Below, piece by piece: positions 15,944 through 23,986 of a stretch of DNA of 32,448 nt. Under the pieces are notes generated by a model. It was given only the letters and a program-made list of their open reading frames with translations, made no database searches and had not been told where the DNA came from. A program made the position numbers and the translations under genes. Numbering within the stretch: the first letter of the stretch is position 1; every line of letters begins with the position of its first letter. Source of the stretch: Cyclobacteriaceae bacterium (GTDB taxonomy: Bacteria > Bacteroidota > Bacteroidia > Cytophagales > Cyclobacteriaceae); NCBI GenBank assembly GCA_025350305.1, contig JANXYC010000101.1, positions 1 to 32,448 on the forward strand. The letters are read 5' to 3'.

Positions 15944-17611
15944 ATGTCGCTTTTCGAAAAACATCAGTTAACCCTGAACAAGGCCATTGAAGCACTACAC
16001 ACCCGGACGTTTTATGCTGCATTTCCGGAACACCCCGCTCCTGCTATCTATGGCGAGACAGCCGATGCAAATGGGCAAGCAAAGTTCAACGCGGGACTTG
16101 GAAAAAAATTCGAGGAGTTAAAGCAAACAAATGCAGAAGGCTGGGCGGGTCAGGAAGAGTCTCCGTATCTCCAGGAGCCGTTGAAAATTTTATATCCTGT
16201 TTTCTCCGTAGCCACCTTAACTGAACGTTCTTCGAAAGCCTTTCAACAATGGAGAAAAGTCAGCGCGAAAGACCGTGCGGGGATTTTGGCCGAATCACTC
16301 GAGCGTGTGAAAGGGAGATTTTTTGAGATTGCATATGCTACCATGCATACCACTGGCCAGGGTTATATGATGGGGTTCCAGGCATCCGGACCACATGCTG
16401 CAGACCGCGCGCTGGAGGCGATTGCGGCAGGATACGAGGAGCTTAATCGATTTCCGGCTTCCGTGATCTGGGATAAGCCGATGGGTAAATTCAATATTCA
16501 GCTTAAAAAAGAATGGAGAGCTGTACCGAAAGGAATTTCAGTGGTCATCGGTTGTTCAACGTTTCCCACCTGGAATTCTGTCACCGGAATTTATGGAAGT
16601 CTCATCACGGGCAACACCGTTATCGTTAAACCACATCCTGGCGCAATCCTTCCCATCGCATTAGTGGTGGTGGAAATTCAAAAAGTACTGCTGGAAAATA
16701 ATCTTGATCCAAATATCTGCCAATTGGCGGTAGATACCTTTGATAAGATGATTACGAAACAGTTGGCCGAGCACCCTGATGTTAAACTCATTGACTTTAC
16801 GGGCAACTCAGCATTTGGTTCGTACCTCGAAGCCTTGCCAGGGAAAGCAGTATTCACTGAGAAGACTGGTGTCAACTCGGTGATCATTGATTCGGCAGAT
16901 GATATCGACAAGGTAGCGGCTAATCTTGCCTTTTCCGTAAACCTATACAGTGGTCAAATGTGCACAGCCCCACAAAATTTTTTCATTCCGGAAGGAGGAA
17001 TTGATACGCCGGCCGGCAAAGTTTCATTTGACCAGTTCGCTCAAAAGTTTGTTGATAATCTTAATGGCCTCGTTGACAATCCAAAGGCAGGGCCGTTTGT
17101 TTTAGGCGCTGTTCAAAGTAAGAAGACCAGGGAGCGCGTGGTGGAATCCGAAAAAATTTCCGGCAAGGTGTGGTTGAAGTCACGCGTATTTGAGAATCCG
17201 ATGTTTAAGAATGCCCGGGTGGCTACGCCGGTGGTGGTGGAAGTAGATGCCTCCAGGAAGGAAATTTTCAGCAAGGAGCTTTTCGGTCCGATTGCACTCC
17301 TTATCAAAACAAAGAACACGGACCAATCGATTGCCCTGGCAAAAGAAATAGCCCTTCAGCAGGGAGCAATTTCTTGTGGAGCCTACACAACGAATGGCGA
17401 CATGAAGGAAAAAATTGCCGATGAGATGGCTTCGGCCGCTACCCCGGTTTCATTCAACCTGACTGGCGGTATTTACATGAATCAGAATGCTGCCTTCTCC
17501 GACTTTCATGTTACGGGGGGGAATCCTTCCGGAAATGCATCTTTTACTAACCCGGAGTATGTGACCAGGCGGTTTACGTGGGTAGGGCATCGGGAGCCGG
17601 TGAAAACATAA
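15944..17611 (+). CDS. paaN: PaaN-type aldehyde dehydrogenase
   Basis: A 555-residue member of the ALDH superfamily matching the PaaN family in length and in its N-terminal region (FEKHQLTLNKAIEALHTRTF). The Rossmann part shows VIGCSTFPTWNS (201-212) and a KPHPGA cofactor segment (229-234). The probable general base is E306 (FTEKTGVNSV) and the nucleophile C340 (YSGQMCTAPQN). PaaN is associated with phenylacetate degradation, where it is thought to act on the ring-cleavage semialdehyde. None of the paaABCDE oxygenase genes is in the window, so the pathway assignment rests on the family. It closes the operon started at 13902. Confidence 0.88.
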   Translation: MSLFEKHQLTLNKAIEALHTRTFYAAFPEHPAPAIYGETADANGQAKFNAGLGKKFEELKQTNAEGWAGQEESPYLQEPLKILYPVFSVATLTERSSKAFQQWRKVSAKDRAGILAESLERVKGRFFEIAYATMHTTGQGYMMGFQASGPHAADRALEAIAAGYEELNRFPASVIWDKPMGKFNIQLKKEWRAVPKGISVVIGCSTFPTWNSVTGIYGSLITGNTVIVKPHPGAILPIALVVVEIQKVLLENNLDPNICQLAVDTFDKMITKQLAEHPDVKLIDFTGNSAFGSYLEALPGKAVFTEKTGVNSVIIDSADDIDKVAANLAFSVNLYSGQMCTAPQNFFIPEGGIDTPAGKVSFDQFAQKFVDNLNGLVDNPKAGPFVLGAVQSKKTRERVVESEKISGKVWLKSRVFENPMFKNARVATPVVVEVDASRKEIFSKELFGPIALLIKTKNTDQSIALAKEIALQQGAISCGAYTTNGDMKEKIADEMASAATPVSFNLTGGIYMNQNAAFSDFHVTGGNPSGNASFTNPEYVTRRFTWVGHREPVKT

Positions 17612-17689
17612 CAGCATTACTGGAAAATTCCTGAATATTATTTTGTTTGTGGGCGTTTGCAGACGTGCGCGAATCTTACACGGAAGCGA

Positions 17690-17713
17690 GTTGGTTGGGT
17701 TACCCAAACCAAA
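17690..17713. terminator. hairpin downstream of paaN
   Basis: TTGGTTGGGT (17691-17700) pairs with ACCCAAACCAA (17702-17712) with a single bulged base and a tight turn. No T-tract follows on either strand. It may mark the end of the paaN transcript or simply separate the two regions. Confidence 0.3.
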
Positions 17714-17726
17714 CGTGATAAAGTCC

Positions 17727-17791
17727 TAATCTAAATCATTTTTTTTGCTGATTAATGTCATCCAATGAAGGGAGACATTCATCTTGCTTTG
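17727..17791 (+). promoter_or_regulatory. CRP/FNR-type paired operator and -7 box upstream of the 17896 gene
   Basis: The proximal box is TGATTAATGTCA (17749-17760, centre 17754.5). A one-mismatch box TAATCTAAATCA (17727-17738) lies exactly 22 bp upstream. TTGCTTTG (17784-17791), one mismatch from TAnnTTTG, starts 29.5 bp after the proximal centre, the same spacing as in four other promoters here. That places the box near -41. A start point near 17796 would give a leader of about 100 bases. Confidence 0.6.
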
Positions 17792-17895
17792 AAGAATCTT
17801 TAGAAATTACACAAAGTACCCGAGGCCTTAAAGAGACAACGCTCAACGGAGCAGAGCATAGGACGTTATTTTCAAGCATAAAGCAAAACTAAAAT

Positions 17896-18252
17896 ATGAA
17901 AATTGTCATCAACGATCACCGGAAAATTTTTGCCATTCAGGAAGAATTTAACGGCATGTTCCCAAATTTGGAAATTGAATTCTTTGCGAAACCCAGCAAA
18001 ATAGGATCTGTCTCATCCAAAAAGTTGGTCGGACATAGCAAAAAACTGTTGGCATGCCGGGCAACGCATGAAGAGGGTGCTATTGAAATTCTGCCCTCCA
18101 TGACCATCCATGAGTTGAAAGACAATTTCAGCGATGTTTTTGAGTTGACCGTTAAGATCGTTCGAAAATCCTCAGATAGCGAGCGTGCGTTGCCCGTCCG
18201 TGAGAAATTTACACTCCAGGCAGAGAACAAACTTTGGACAAGTAAAATCTGA
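17896..18252 (+). CDS. small conserved hypothetical protein linked to the stress-protein cluster
   Basis: A 118-residue soluble protein without signal peptide or membrane segment. The pattern KIFAIQEEFNGMFPNLEIEFF...LPSMTIHELKDNFSDVFELTVKIVRKS resembles a family of short Bacteroidota proteins that I recall only as hypothetical. The usual family ending is divergent here (after residue 95). The gene has the same paired-box promoter as the neighbouring universal stress proteins, which suggests a role in the microaerobic or anoxic response; this is inference from regulation only. The 5' leader of about 100 bases is long for this region and may hold further control. A hairpin follows the stop. Confidence 0.75.
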   Translation: MKIVINDHRKIFAIQEEFNGMFPNLEIEFFAKPSKIGSVSSKKLVGHSKKLLACRATHEEGAIEILPSMTIHELKDNFSDVFELTVKIVRKSSDSERALPVREKFTLQAENKLWTSKI

Positions 18253-18261
18253 TGCTTAAAA

Positions 18262-18292
18262 GAGGTAACCCTTCAGATATGGAGGTTGCCTC
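18262..18292 (+). terminator. hairpin after the 17896 gene
   Basis: GAGGTAACC (18262-18270) pairs with GGTTGCCTC (18284-18292), a 9-bp stem with one T-G pair and a 13-base loop, 10 bases after the stop codon. No T-run follows, so it may act with a factor or as an RNA 3'-end stabiliser. Confidence 0.4.
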
Positions 18293-18426
18293 GTGCGATT
18301 AATCGTTCCATTAGTTCTTCATATAACCTTTGAGCCAATCTGTAACGCTTTGCCCTACGGAAGGCTATTTAACCAGAATTCGATGGTACAGGCGCATCCG
18401 AGATTGATGTTGGCGCACTTAAGAAG

Positions 18427-18491
18427 TGATTTAAGTCAGTTTTTCCATTGACGATCATCATATTACGGCGTTCGGTTATGGAATACTTTTG
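18427..18491 (+). promoter_or_regulatory. CRP/FNR-type paired operator and promoter of the first universal stress gene
   Basis: Two perfect TGA-N6-TCA boxes, TGATTTAAGTCA (18427-18438, centre 18432.5) and TGACGATCATCA (18449-18460, centre 18454.5), are 22 bp apart. TACTTTTG (18484-18491) is a perfect TAnnTTTG starting 29.5 bp after the proximal centre. No TTG is present at -33, as expected if an activator replaces it. The start codon at 18506 leaves a leader of about ten bases. Confidence 0.75.
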
Positions 18492-18505
18492 ATAAAAATT
18501 AACCT

Positions 18506-19339
18506 ATGAAAAAGATTCTTGTCCCATCTGATTTTTCTGACCCAGCCGTCCAGGCTTTCCGGTTTGCGATTGAGATCGCCAATCAAAGTAAGGGTGAAAT
18601 TATCCTGCTGAATGTCGTAGAGCTTCCAGTAATGCACGATACGGTACTGATGCCCACGCTCAATTTTGAAATGGAATTTTTGAAAGACTTGAAGACGAAT
18701 GCCGAAAAGAATTTTAACAAGATGAAAACCAAATGGGCAAACGATGGACCTAAGGTCAGCTCTTTTGTTGAGCATGGCCCGATTTCGACAACCATCGCCC
18801 ATTTTGCAGAGAAAAAGAAAGTTGATTTGATTGTCATGGGAACCAAGGGAGCTTCTGGCCTCAGAGAGTTTTTTGTGGGGTCCAATACAGAAAAGATCGT
18901 CCGCAAGTCGACAGTACCCGTAATAGCAGTGAAGAAATTTGTAAAGGCATCGTCCATTAAGAATATCGTGTTTCCTAATACCCTGGGTAAAGATCAGGAG
19001 GATTTGACCATGAGGGTGAAGGCGCTACAAGAGTTTTTCAAAGCAAAACTTCATATTCTATATGTCAACACACCCGCTAATTTTCAGGACGACATAAGTA
19101 CCAAACGACATTTAAAAGAGTTTGTCGATCGTTTTATGATTAAGAATTTTACCCTGAATGTATTTAATGACCTTGAACAGGAATCTGGTATGATACATTT
19201 TGCGCACGAAGTGGGAGCAGACATGATTGCAATGGCTACTCATGGTCGCCGGGGACTAAATCACCTGATGATGGGCAGCATCGCTGAAGATATTGTCAAT
19301 CATATCAACTGCCCGATTTGGACTTGCACGGAAAAGTGA
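18506..19339 (+). CDS. tandem-domain universal stress protein (UspA type) 1
   Basis: A 277-residue protein made of two UspA folds (about 1-145 and 150-277). The first starts KKILVPSDFSDPA and ends with the ATP-binding motif G112-x2-G115-x9-G125-S126 in MGTKGASGLREFFVGS; the second has the related MATHGRRGLNHLMMGS. Such proteins bind ATP and accumulate under starvation, low oxygen or respiratory stress. The promoter carries two perfect CRP/FNR-type boxes. A paralogue of the same architecture follows at 19557. Soluble, presumably cytoplasmic. Downstream, 217 bases separate it from the next copy, holding a doubtful short ORF and the next promoter. Confidence 0.95.
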   Translation: MKKILVPSDFSDPAVQAFRFAIEIANQSKGEIILLNVVELPVMHDTVLMPTLNFEMEFLKDLKTNAEKNFNKMKTKWANDGPKVSSFVEHGPISTTIAHFAEKKKVDLIVMGTKGASGLREFFVGSNTEKIVRKSTVPVIAVKKFVKASSIKNIVFPNTLGKDQEDLTMRVKALQEFFKAKLHILYVNTPANFQDDISTKRHLKEFVDRFMIKNFTLNVFNDLEQESGMIHFAHEVGADMIAMATHGRRGLNHLMMGSIAEDIVNHINCPIWTCTEK

Positions 19340-19343
19340 TTTT

Positions 19344-19454
19344 GTGAAGAAGTACCTCCTGATCTTAATGGTGGGACTACTTCCAATAATTTTTTCCCTC
19401 GCGTCGCTGCCCCAAAAAGCTTACGTAGACAATACATTTTTGCAAGTTCTTTAA
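19344..19454 (+). CDS. possible 36-residue membrane or signal-like peptide
   Basis: A GTG at 19344, 4 bases after the first universal stress gene, opens a 36-codon frame that reads as two lysines, a hydrophobic run (YLLILMVGLLPIIFSLASL) and a polar tail ending in TAA. It looks like a signal peptide or single membrane helix. There is no clear ribosome-binding site, and it ends just before the next promoter. It could equally be the remnant of a longer exported protein or chance. Confidence 0.25.
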   Translation: MKKYLLILMVGLLPIIFSLASLPQKAYVDNTFLQVL

Positions 19455-19471
19455 ATAATAGGACCGGTATC

Positions 19472-19536
19472 TGATATAAGTCAGGTTAGGGCATGACCTA
19501 TCTCAAGGGCACGTGTAAAAACGTATGATAAATTTG
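19472..19536 (+). promoter_or_regulatory. CRP/FNR-type paired operator and promoter of the second universal stress gene and ccoI
   Basis: TGATATAAGTCA (19472-19483, centre 19477.5; flanked as CTGA/TCAG) and TGACCTATCTCA (19494-19505, centre 19499.5) are 22 bp apart. TAAATTTG (19529-19536), a perfect TAnnTTTG, begins 29.5 bp after the proximal centre. No -33 TTG is seen. The expected start near 19541 is about 16 bases before the start codon. Confidence 0.75.
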
Positions 19537-19556
19537 ACGAATAAATCATTTCCGTC

Positions 19557-20405
19557 ATGAAGAAAATATTGGTCCCTTGTGATTTTTCGGCACCTGCTAT
19601 CAATGCTTATCGCTTTGCATTGGATGTGGCCGCCTTGTCCAATGGAACGGTTTATTTGCTTAATGTTATTGAGCTGCCGGTAATCCCGAATACAGTTTTT
19701 ACACCAGTACGCTCACTGGGTACGGCCCTGAGAAGGGAAATGAGCATAAAGGCTTACGAAAATTTCGACAAGATTTCAATCCGGTATAAAAGGGATAATG
19801 TCAAGGTTGTTTCGAATGTGGAATTTGGAATTCCTTCCAAGACCATCCTGAATTATGCAAAGAAGCATTCGATTGACCTTGTCATGATGGGTTCACATGG
19901 AGCCAGTGGATTAAAAGAATATTTCGTTGGTTCGAACACGGAAAAAATTGTAAGGCTTTCCACCGTTCCGGTTATGGTAGTGAAAGATTTTTATATGGGG
20001 CCGGTAAAAAATATTGTCTTCCCAAACGCATTGGATGTTGAAAATCAGAAAGATCTTATACGGAAGATAAAAGCATTACAGGCTCTCTTCAAAGCCCATC
20101 TGCACCTGGTCTGGATTAATACGCCCGAAAATTTTACGTCGGATACGTTTACCCTCAAGCGCCTGAATGCTTTTGCCAAGCGGTTTACACTCAGGGACTT
20201 TACAATCAATATTTTCAATCATTTGTCTGAAGAAGCGGGTATTATCCGGTTCACGAATGCGATCCATGCTGATCTGATCGCCATGGGAACGCACGGAAGA
20301 AAGGGGCTTTCCCATATAATGGCCGGAAGCATGACGGAGGACGTTACGAATCATGGAAAATCTCTGATTTGGACATGCGTTATGAAAAAGGACAAAAAAC
20401 AATAA
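19557..20405 (+). CDS. tandem-domain universal stress protein (UspA type) 2
   Basis: A 282-residue paralogue of the preceding stress protein with the same two-domain layout: KKILVPCDFSAPA at the start, MGSHGASGLKEYFVGS with G112, G115, G125 and S126 in domain 1, and MGTHGRKGLSHIMAGS in domain 2. Both domains keep the ATP-binding pattern. Only 9 bases separate it from ccoI, so it heads the operon that also encodes the copper ATPase and CcoS, tying this stress protein to low-oxygen respiration. The paired CRP/FNR-type boxes upstream support that. Confidence 0.95.
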   Translation: MKKILVPCDFSAPAINAYRFALDVAALSNGTVYLLNVIELPVIPNTVFTPVRSLGTALRREMSIKAYENFDKISIRYKRDNVKVVSNVEFGIPSKTILNYAKKHSIDLVMMGSHGASGLKEYFVGSNTEKIVRLSTVPVMVVKDFYMGPVKNIVFPNALDVENQKDLIRKIKALQALFKAHLHLVWINTPENFTSDTFTLKRLNAFAKRFTLRDFTINIFNHLSEEAGIIRFTNAIHADLIAMGTHGRKGLSHIMAGSMTEDVTNHGKSLIWTCVMKKDKKQ

Positions 20406-20414
20406 TTCCTGGCA

Positions 20415-22805
20415 ATGCCTTCAATTAAAATTGTTACAGATTTAGAATGCTATCACTGTGGGCAACTTTGTGACGAAATAGTATGGCTTCAGGATAAGCC
20501 CTTTTGCTGCAATGGATGCATGACGGTCTTTGAAATTCTAACCGATAACGAACTTTGTGAATATTATTCGTTGGATGCGAAGCCCGGCATCACCTTGCGA
20601 CATGTTAACGAAGAATCATACGAATACCTGGATGAGCCAACCGTACGGAAGAAGATCATGGAGTTTGATTCGCCTTCATTTGCCCGAGTCAGGTTTTATT
20701 TGCCCGCAATACATTGCATTTCCTGTATCTGGTTATTGGAAAATCTTCAGAAGATCCAAAAAGGAGTGTTGAAGTCTGAAGTGAATTTCGCCGGAAAGAT
20801 GGTATGCATTGATTTTAATCCTGCTCATGTTACACCTGGAAAATTGGCGCACCAACTGGCTTCACTGGGTTATATTCCACAAATCAACCTTGGCGACGAA
20901 AGAAAACAAAGATCAGTCGCCGGGAAAACATTGATTACGAAGCTTGCCGTGGCGGGATTTGCATTTGGCAATATCATGCTGTTGAGCTTTCCGGAATACC
21001 TTGGAATAGACGATTCGGACAAAAGTTTGCGCTCTGTATTTTCTTACTTAACTATAGTATTGGCTGTTCCGGTAATGATCTATTGCGCACAGGATTATTT
21101 TATGAATGCCTGGAAAAGCTTTGCGCAAAAGCAAATCAATATTGATGTACCCATTACAGTAGGATTGCTCGCGTTGTTTTCACGCAGTATTTACGACATT
21201 CTCTATCAAAGTGGTCCGGGCTATCTTGATTCGTTGACAGGCCTCGTTTTTTTCTTATTGATTGGCCGTTGGTTTCAAAGCAAGACCTATGAGAGCCTGG
21301 CCTTTGATCGGGATTACAAATCATATTTTCCATTGGTTGTACAAAAGCAGGTACATCGCGAATGGGTACCCATTATTATTCACGACCTTCAAGTTGGCGA
21401 CCAGATCAAAATACGGAATTTAGAAATCGTCCCGGCCGACAGCAATTTACTTTCCGATTGGGCCTATATCGATTATAGTTTTGTTACGGGCGAATCGAAA
21501 GCAGAGAAGGTCAAGTTGGGCGAACAAGTATATGCAGGAGGGAGACTCATCGGGCAGCCTATTGAGCTGGTTGTAACGAAAAAGACTTCCCAGGGACACT
21601 TGACCAGTTTGTGGAACAATCCAGTCTTTCAAAAACCAGAAGAGCGGGGGTATAGAAAAACAATTGACCGCGCAGCAAAGGGTTTTACCTGGGTGGTGAT
21701 GGTCCTTGCATTTGTTACGGCTGTTGTTTGGTATATCTATGATCCATCAAGAGTATGGCTGGTGTTGACTTCCGTATTAATGGTGGCGTGTCCTTGTGCA
21801 TTGGCGTTAGCGGCTCCTTTTACCTACGGTACCCTCCTGCGCATCTTCGGAAGAAATCACCTCTATCTGAAAAATACAGACGTTATTGAGCGTATGGCTT
21901 CGGTTGATGCCGTCGTGTTTGATAAAACCGGAACGGTGACCTACGCAAAGGAGCCCAATGTACAATTCGGAGGAGTGTTGAACGAAGAAGAAACCTCATG
22001 GGTTAAAACGCTCACCAGTTACTCCACTCATCCATTGAGTAATCTGATCACACGGTCTATTCATTTACGACCTGTTAACATTGTTCAGGCCTTCAAAGAA
22101 CATCCTGGCCATGGGGTTGAGGGAATCATTGCCGGCCATTCAATCAAATTGGGATCTGCGGCATTTATTGGATTCCGGCAGAACGTAAACGCGCAAGCCA
22201 CATTAGTTTTTGTTTCGATTGATGAAGAGATGAGAGGGTATTTTTCCGTTGCTATTGCTATCCGAAAAAACCTCCGAGAAATGCTTTTACGGCTGGGGGA
22301 AAGATGTTTTGCCCTGGTTTCGGGGGACACTGAAACAGATAAAGTTCAAATGAGCAACCTGTTCAACCCTTCCGTGCAACTTATTTTTAATCAAAGTCCT
22401 AACGATAAGCTGCATTACATTCGTGATCTTCAGCAGCAGGGTAGAAAAGTGATGATGCTGGGTGATGGACTGAACGATGCCGGGGCTTTGAAGCAAAGCG
22501 ATGTTGGAATTGCCGTTACGGATGACACCGGCGTGTTTACCCCGGCCTGCGACGGGATTCTTCAGGGTGAAATGATGGAATCGTTAGATAAGTTTCTTGC
22601 ACTTGCTAAATCTTCCACTTCCATTCTAAAGGCTGCTTTTACAATATCCTTTATGTACAATGCTGTTGCCTTAACCTTTGCCATAACGGGGCACCTTACT
22701 CCCCTGGTGGCCGCCATATTAATGCCCATCAGCAGTATTAGTGTGGTAGGATTCTCAACGTTGGCGGTCAATTATGTGGCCGCTGGAAAATTGAAAAACC
22801 GTTAA
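20415..22805 (+). CDS. ccoI: CcoI/FixI-type copper-transporting P1B ATPase
   Basis: A 796-residue heavy-metal P-type ATPase. The N-terminus has a Cys-rich segment (C12, C15, C19 and C31, C32, C35) typical of the oxidase-linked subclass, then a metal-binding domain with HCISC (C101, C104). Catalytic landmarks are VTGES (357-361), the membrane CPC at 459-461, D503 in DKTGT, the THPL motif and GDGLNDAGAL near the end. In cbb3 systems this ATPase exports copper for the CuB centre. It lies 9 bases after the second stress gene, and an inactivated acetyl-CoA hydrolase and ccoS follow, which supports the CcoI assignment over general copper resistance. Confidence 0.95.
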   Translation: MPSIKIVTDLECYHCGQLCDEIVWLQDKPFCCNGCMTVFEILTDNELCEYYSLDAKPGITLRHVNEESYEYLDEPTVRKKIMEFDSPSFARVRFYLPAIHCISCIWLLENLQKIQKGVLKSEVNFAGKMVCIDFNPAHVTPGKLAHQLASLGYIPQINLGDERKQRSVAGKTLITKLAVAGFAFGNIMLLSFPEYLGIDDSDKSLRSVFSYLTIVLAVPVMIYCAQDYFMNAWKSFAQKQINIDVPITVGLLALFSRSIYDILYQSGPGYLDSLTGLVFFLLIGRWFQSKTYESLAFDRDYKSYFPLVVQKQVHREWVPIIIHDLQVGDQIKIRNLEIVPADSNLLSDWAYIDYSFVTGESKAEKVKLGEQVYAGGRLIGQPIELVVTKKTSQGHLTSLWNNPVFQKPEERGYRKTIDRAAKGFTWVVMVLAFVTAVVWYIYDPSRVWLVLTSVLMVACPCALALAAPFTYGTLLRIFGRNHLYLKNTDVIERMASVDAVVFDKTGTVTYAKEPNVQFGGVLNEEETSWVKTLTSYSTHPLSNLITRSIHLRPVNIVQAFKEHPGHGVEGIIAGHSIKLGSAAFIGFRQNVNAQATLVFVSIDEEMRGYFSVAIAIRKNLREMLLRLGERCFALVSGDTETDKVQMSNLFNPSVQLIFNQSPNDKLHYIRDLQQQGRKVMMLGDGLNDAGALKQSDVGIAVTDDTGVFTPACDGILQGEMMESLDKFLALAKSSTSILKAAFTISFMYNAVALTFAITGHLTPLVAAILMPISSISVVGFSTLAVNYVAAGKLKNR

Positions 22806-22814
22806 CCTAAAACG

Positions 22815-23560
22815 ATGTACACGCCCGGAGAAGAAGCAGTAAAGATGATTAAATCGGAGAATCGTGTGTTTGTGCACGGTGGTGCAGCTACGCCTCATCA
22901 CTTGTTAGGAAAAATGACGGAACGGGCTTCGGAGTTGTTTAATGTCGAAATAGTAGGCATCAGTTTGCAAGGGGATGCGCTGTTTGCGCAAAAAAAATAC
23001 AATGATAATTTCCGGATCAACTCACTTTTTGTCTCGGAAAATGTTCGTGCGGCCGTAAATGAAGGGCGTGGTGATTATGTACCCATATTCCTGAGTGAAA
23101 TTCCCAATCTTTTCAGAAGTGGAATTTTACCCATCGATGTAGCGCTGGTTCAGGTCTCACCGCCAGACAAGCATGGGTATTGTTCTTTGGGAACCTCCGT
23201 TGATATTGCCCTTGCAGGTGTTAAAGCTGCCAGGAAAGTGATTCCGGTGTTGGTGGCCAGATGGATTTCATCCGGGGAGCTTCCCTTTCTGAAGGAGGAA
23301 AACCCATTATTGCCCTACCCTCAACAACAGGAAAGGGAATCTCAAGAATTGTTCCCTTTTTAAAGCAAGGAGCTGGGGTAGTCACAACACGAGCCCATGC
23401 TCATTACATTGTAACCGAGTATGGAGTGGCGTACCTGTACGGAAAGAATATGCGACAACGCGCAAAAGCATTGATCAAAATTGCCCATCCCAATCATCGG
23501 GAAGACCTGGATAAAGCAGCTTTCGAGCGGTTTCATAGTTATCAATTTGAACATTCTTAA
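22815..23560 (+). pseudogene. acetyl-CoA hydrolase/CoA-transferase with internal deletion and frameshift
   Basis: The N-terminal part (22815 to about 23243, about 143 residues, up to DIALAGVKAARKVI) and the C-terminal part (from about 23243 in the +1 frame, SGVGGQMDFIRGASLSEGG to AKALIKIAHPNHREDLDKAAF) both match the acetyl-CoA hydrolase/transferase family. About 180-190 residues of the usual 430, including the central catalytic region, are missing between them, and the join is out of frame. Reading on in the first frame gives an unrelated tail and a stop at 23361-23363. The gene is therefore inactive unless the assembly is wrong. It lies inside the ccoI-ccoS operon, 9 bases after ccoI and 8 before ccoS. 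Confidence 0.85.
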
Positions 23561-23568
23561 TCGTAGCC

Positions 23569-23760
23569 ATGGACATTATCATCGTTCTGCTCAGCATAAG
23601 TCTCTCCATCGCTGCAGGTTTTCTGGTCCTCTTCATCTGGAATATAAGGAGTGGTCAATACGACGATACCTACACACCATCCATCCGAATTCTTTTTGGG
23701 GACAAAAAAAAGGAATCGAAAGCGGGTAAAAGCGACCTTACATCAAAACATCAGCCGTAA
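23569..23760 (+). CDS. ccoS: cbb3 oxidase assembly protein CcoS
   Basis: A 63-residue membrane protein with one N-terminal helix (IIIVLLSISLSIAAGFLVLF) followed by WNIRSGQYDD and a basic tail, the pattern of CcoS. CcoS is required for inserting heme and copper into the cbb3 catalytic subunit. Start ATG 8 bases after the truncated CoA-hydrolase; it must be read from the ccoI transcript. Downstream lie 226 bases before the DUF892 gene, holding that gene's operators. Confidence 0.9.
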   Translation: MDIIIVLLSISLSIAAGFLVLFIWNIRSGQYDDTYTPSIRILFGDKKKESKAGKSDLTSKHQP

Positions 23761-23873
23761 AAGGCAATCTCTTGGTTGAGTAGTCTTCCACCAACGGATC
23801 TTGCTAAAATTGAATGATCACAGGATTGGCAATCATTAATTTCGACAATTCATTATTTCCGCCTGTAGTAAGC

Positions 23874-23917
23874 TGATGAAAATCAGGGGAGTAACTGACC
23901 TTCATCAGTCATTTTTG
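23874..23917 (+). promoter_or_regulatory. CRP/FNR-type paired operator of the DUF892 gene
   Basis: TGATGAAAATCA (23874-23885, centre 23879.5; flanked C/G) and TGACCTTCATCA (23896-23907, centre 23901.5; flanked AC/GT) are 22 bp apart, as in the other promoters. The -7 box does not follow the rule: at 29.5 bp from the proximal centre there is GAAGTTGC. CATTTTTG (23910-23917), one mismatch from TAnnTTTG, starts 30.5 bp after the distal centre. If that is the promoter, the second box would overlap it and could repress. Confidence 0.6.
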
Positions 23918-23986
23918 GAGATGCTTTCAGGAAGTTGCGTTCGGTATTGCGGTATATGATAATGTATTATACTTCCCATTAAAATT

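Noticed and set aside
23261-23560. Stand-alone small CoA-transferase gene starting at 23261
   Set aside because: It is the out-of-frame C-terminal remainder of the deleted acetyl-CoA hydrolase; conserved family residues begin before its ATG.
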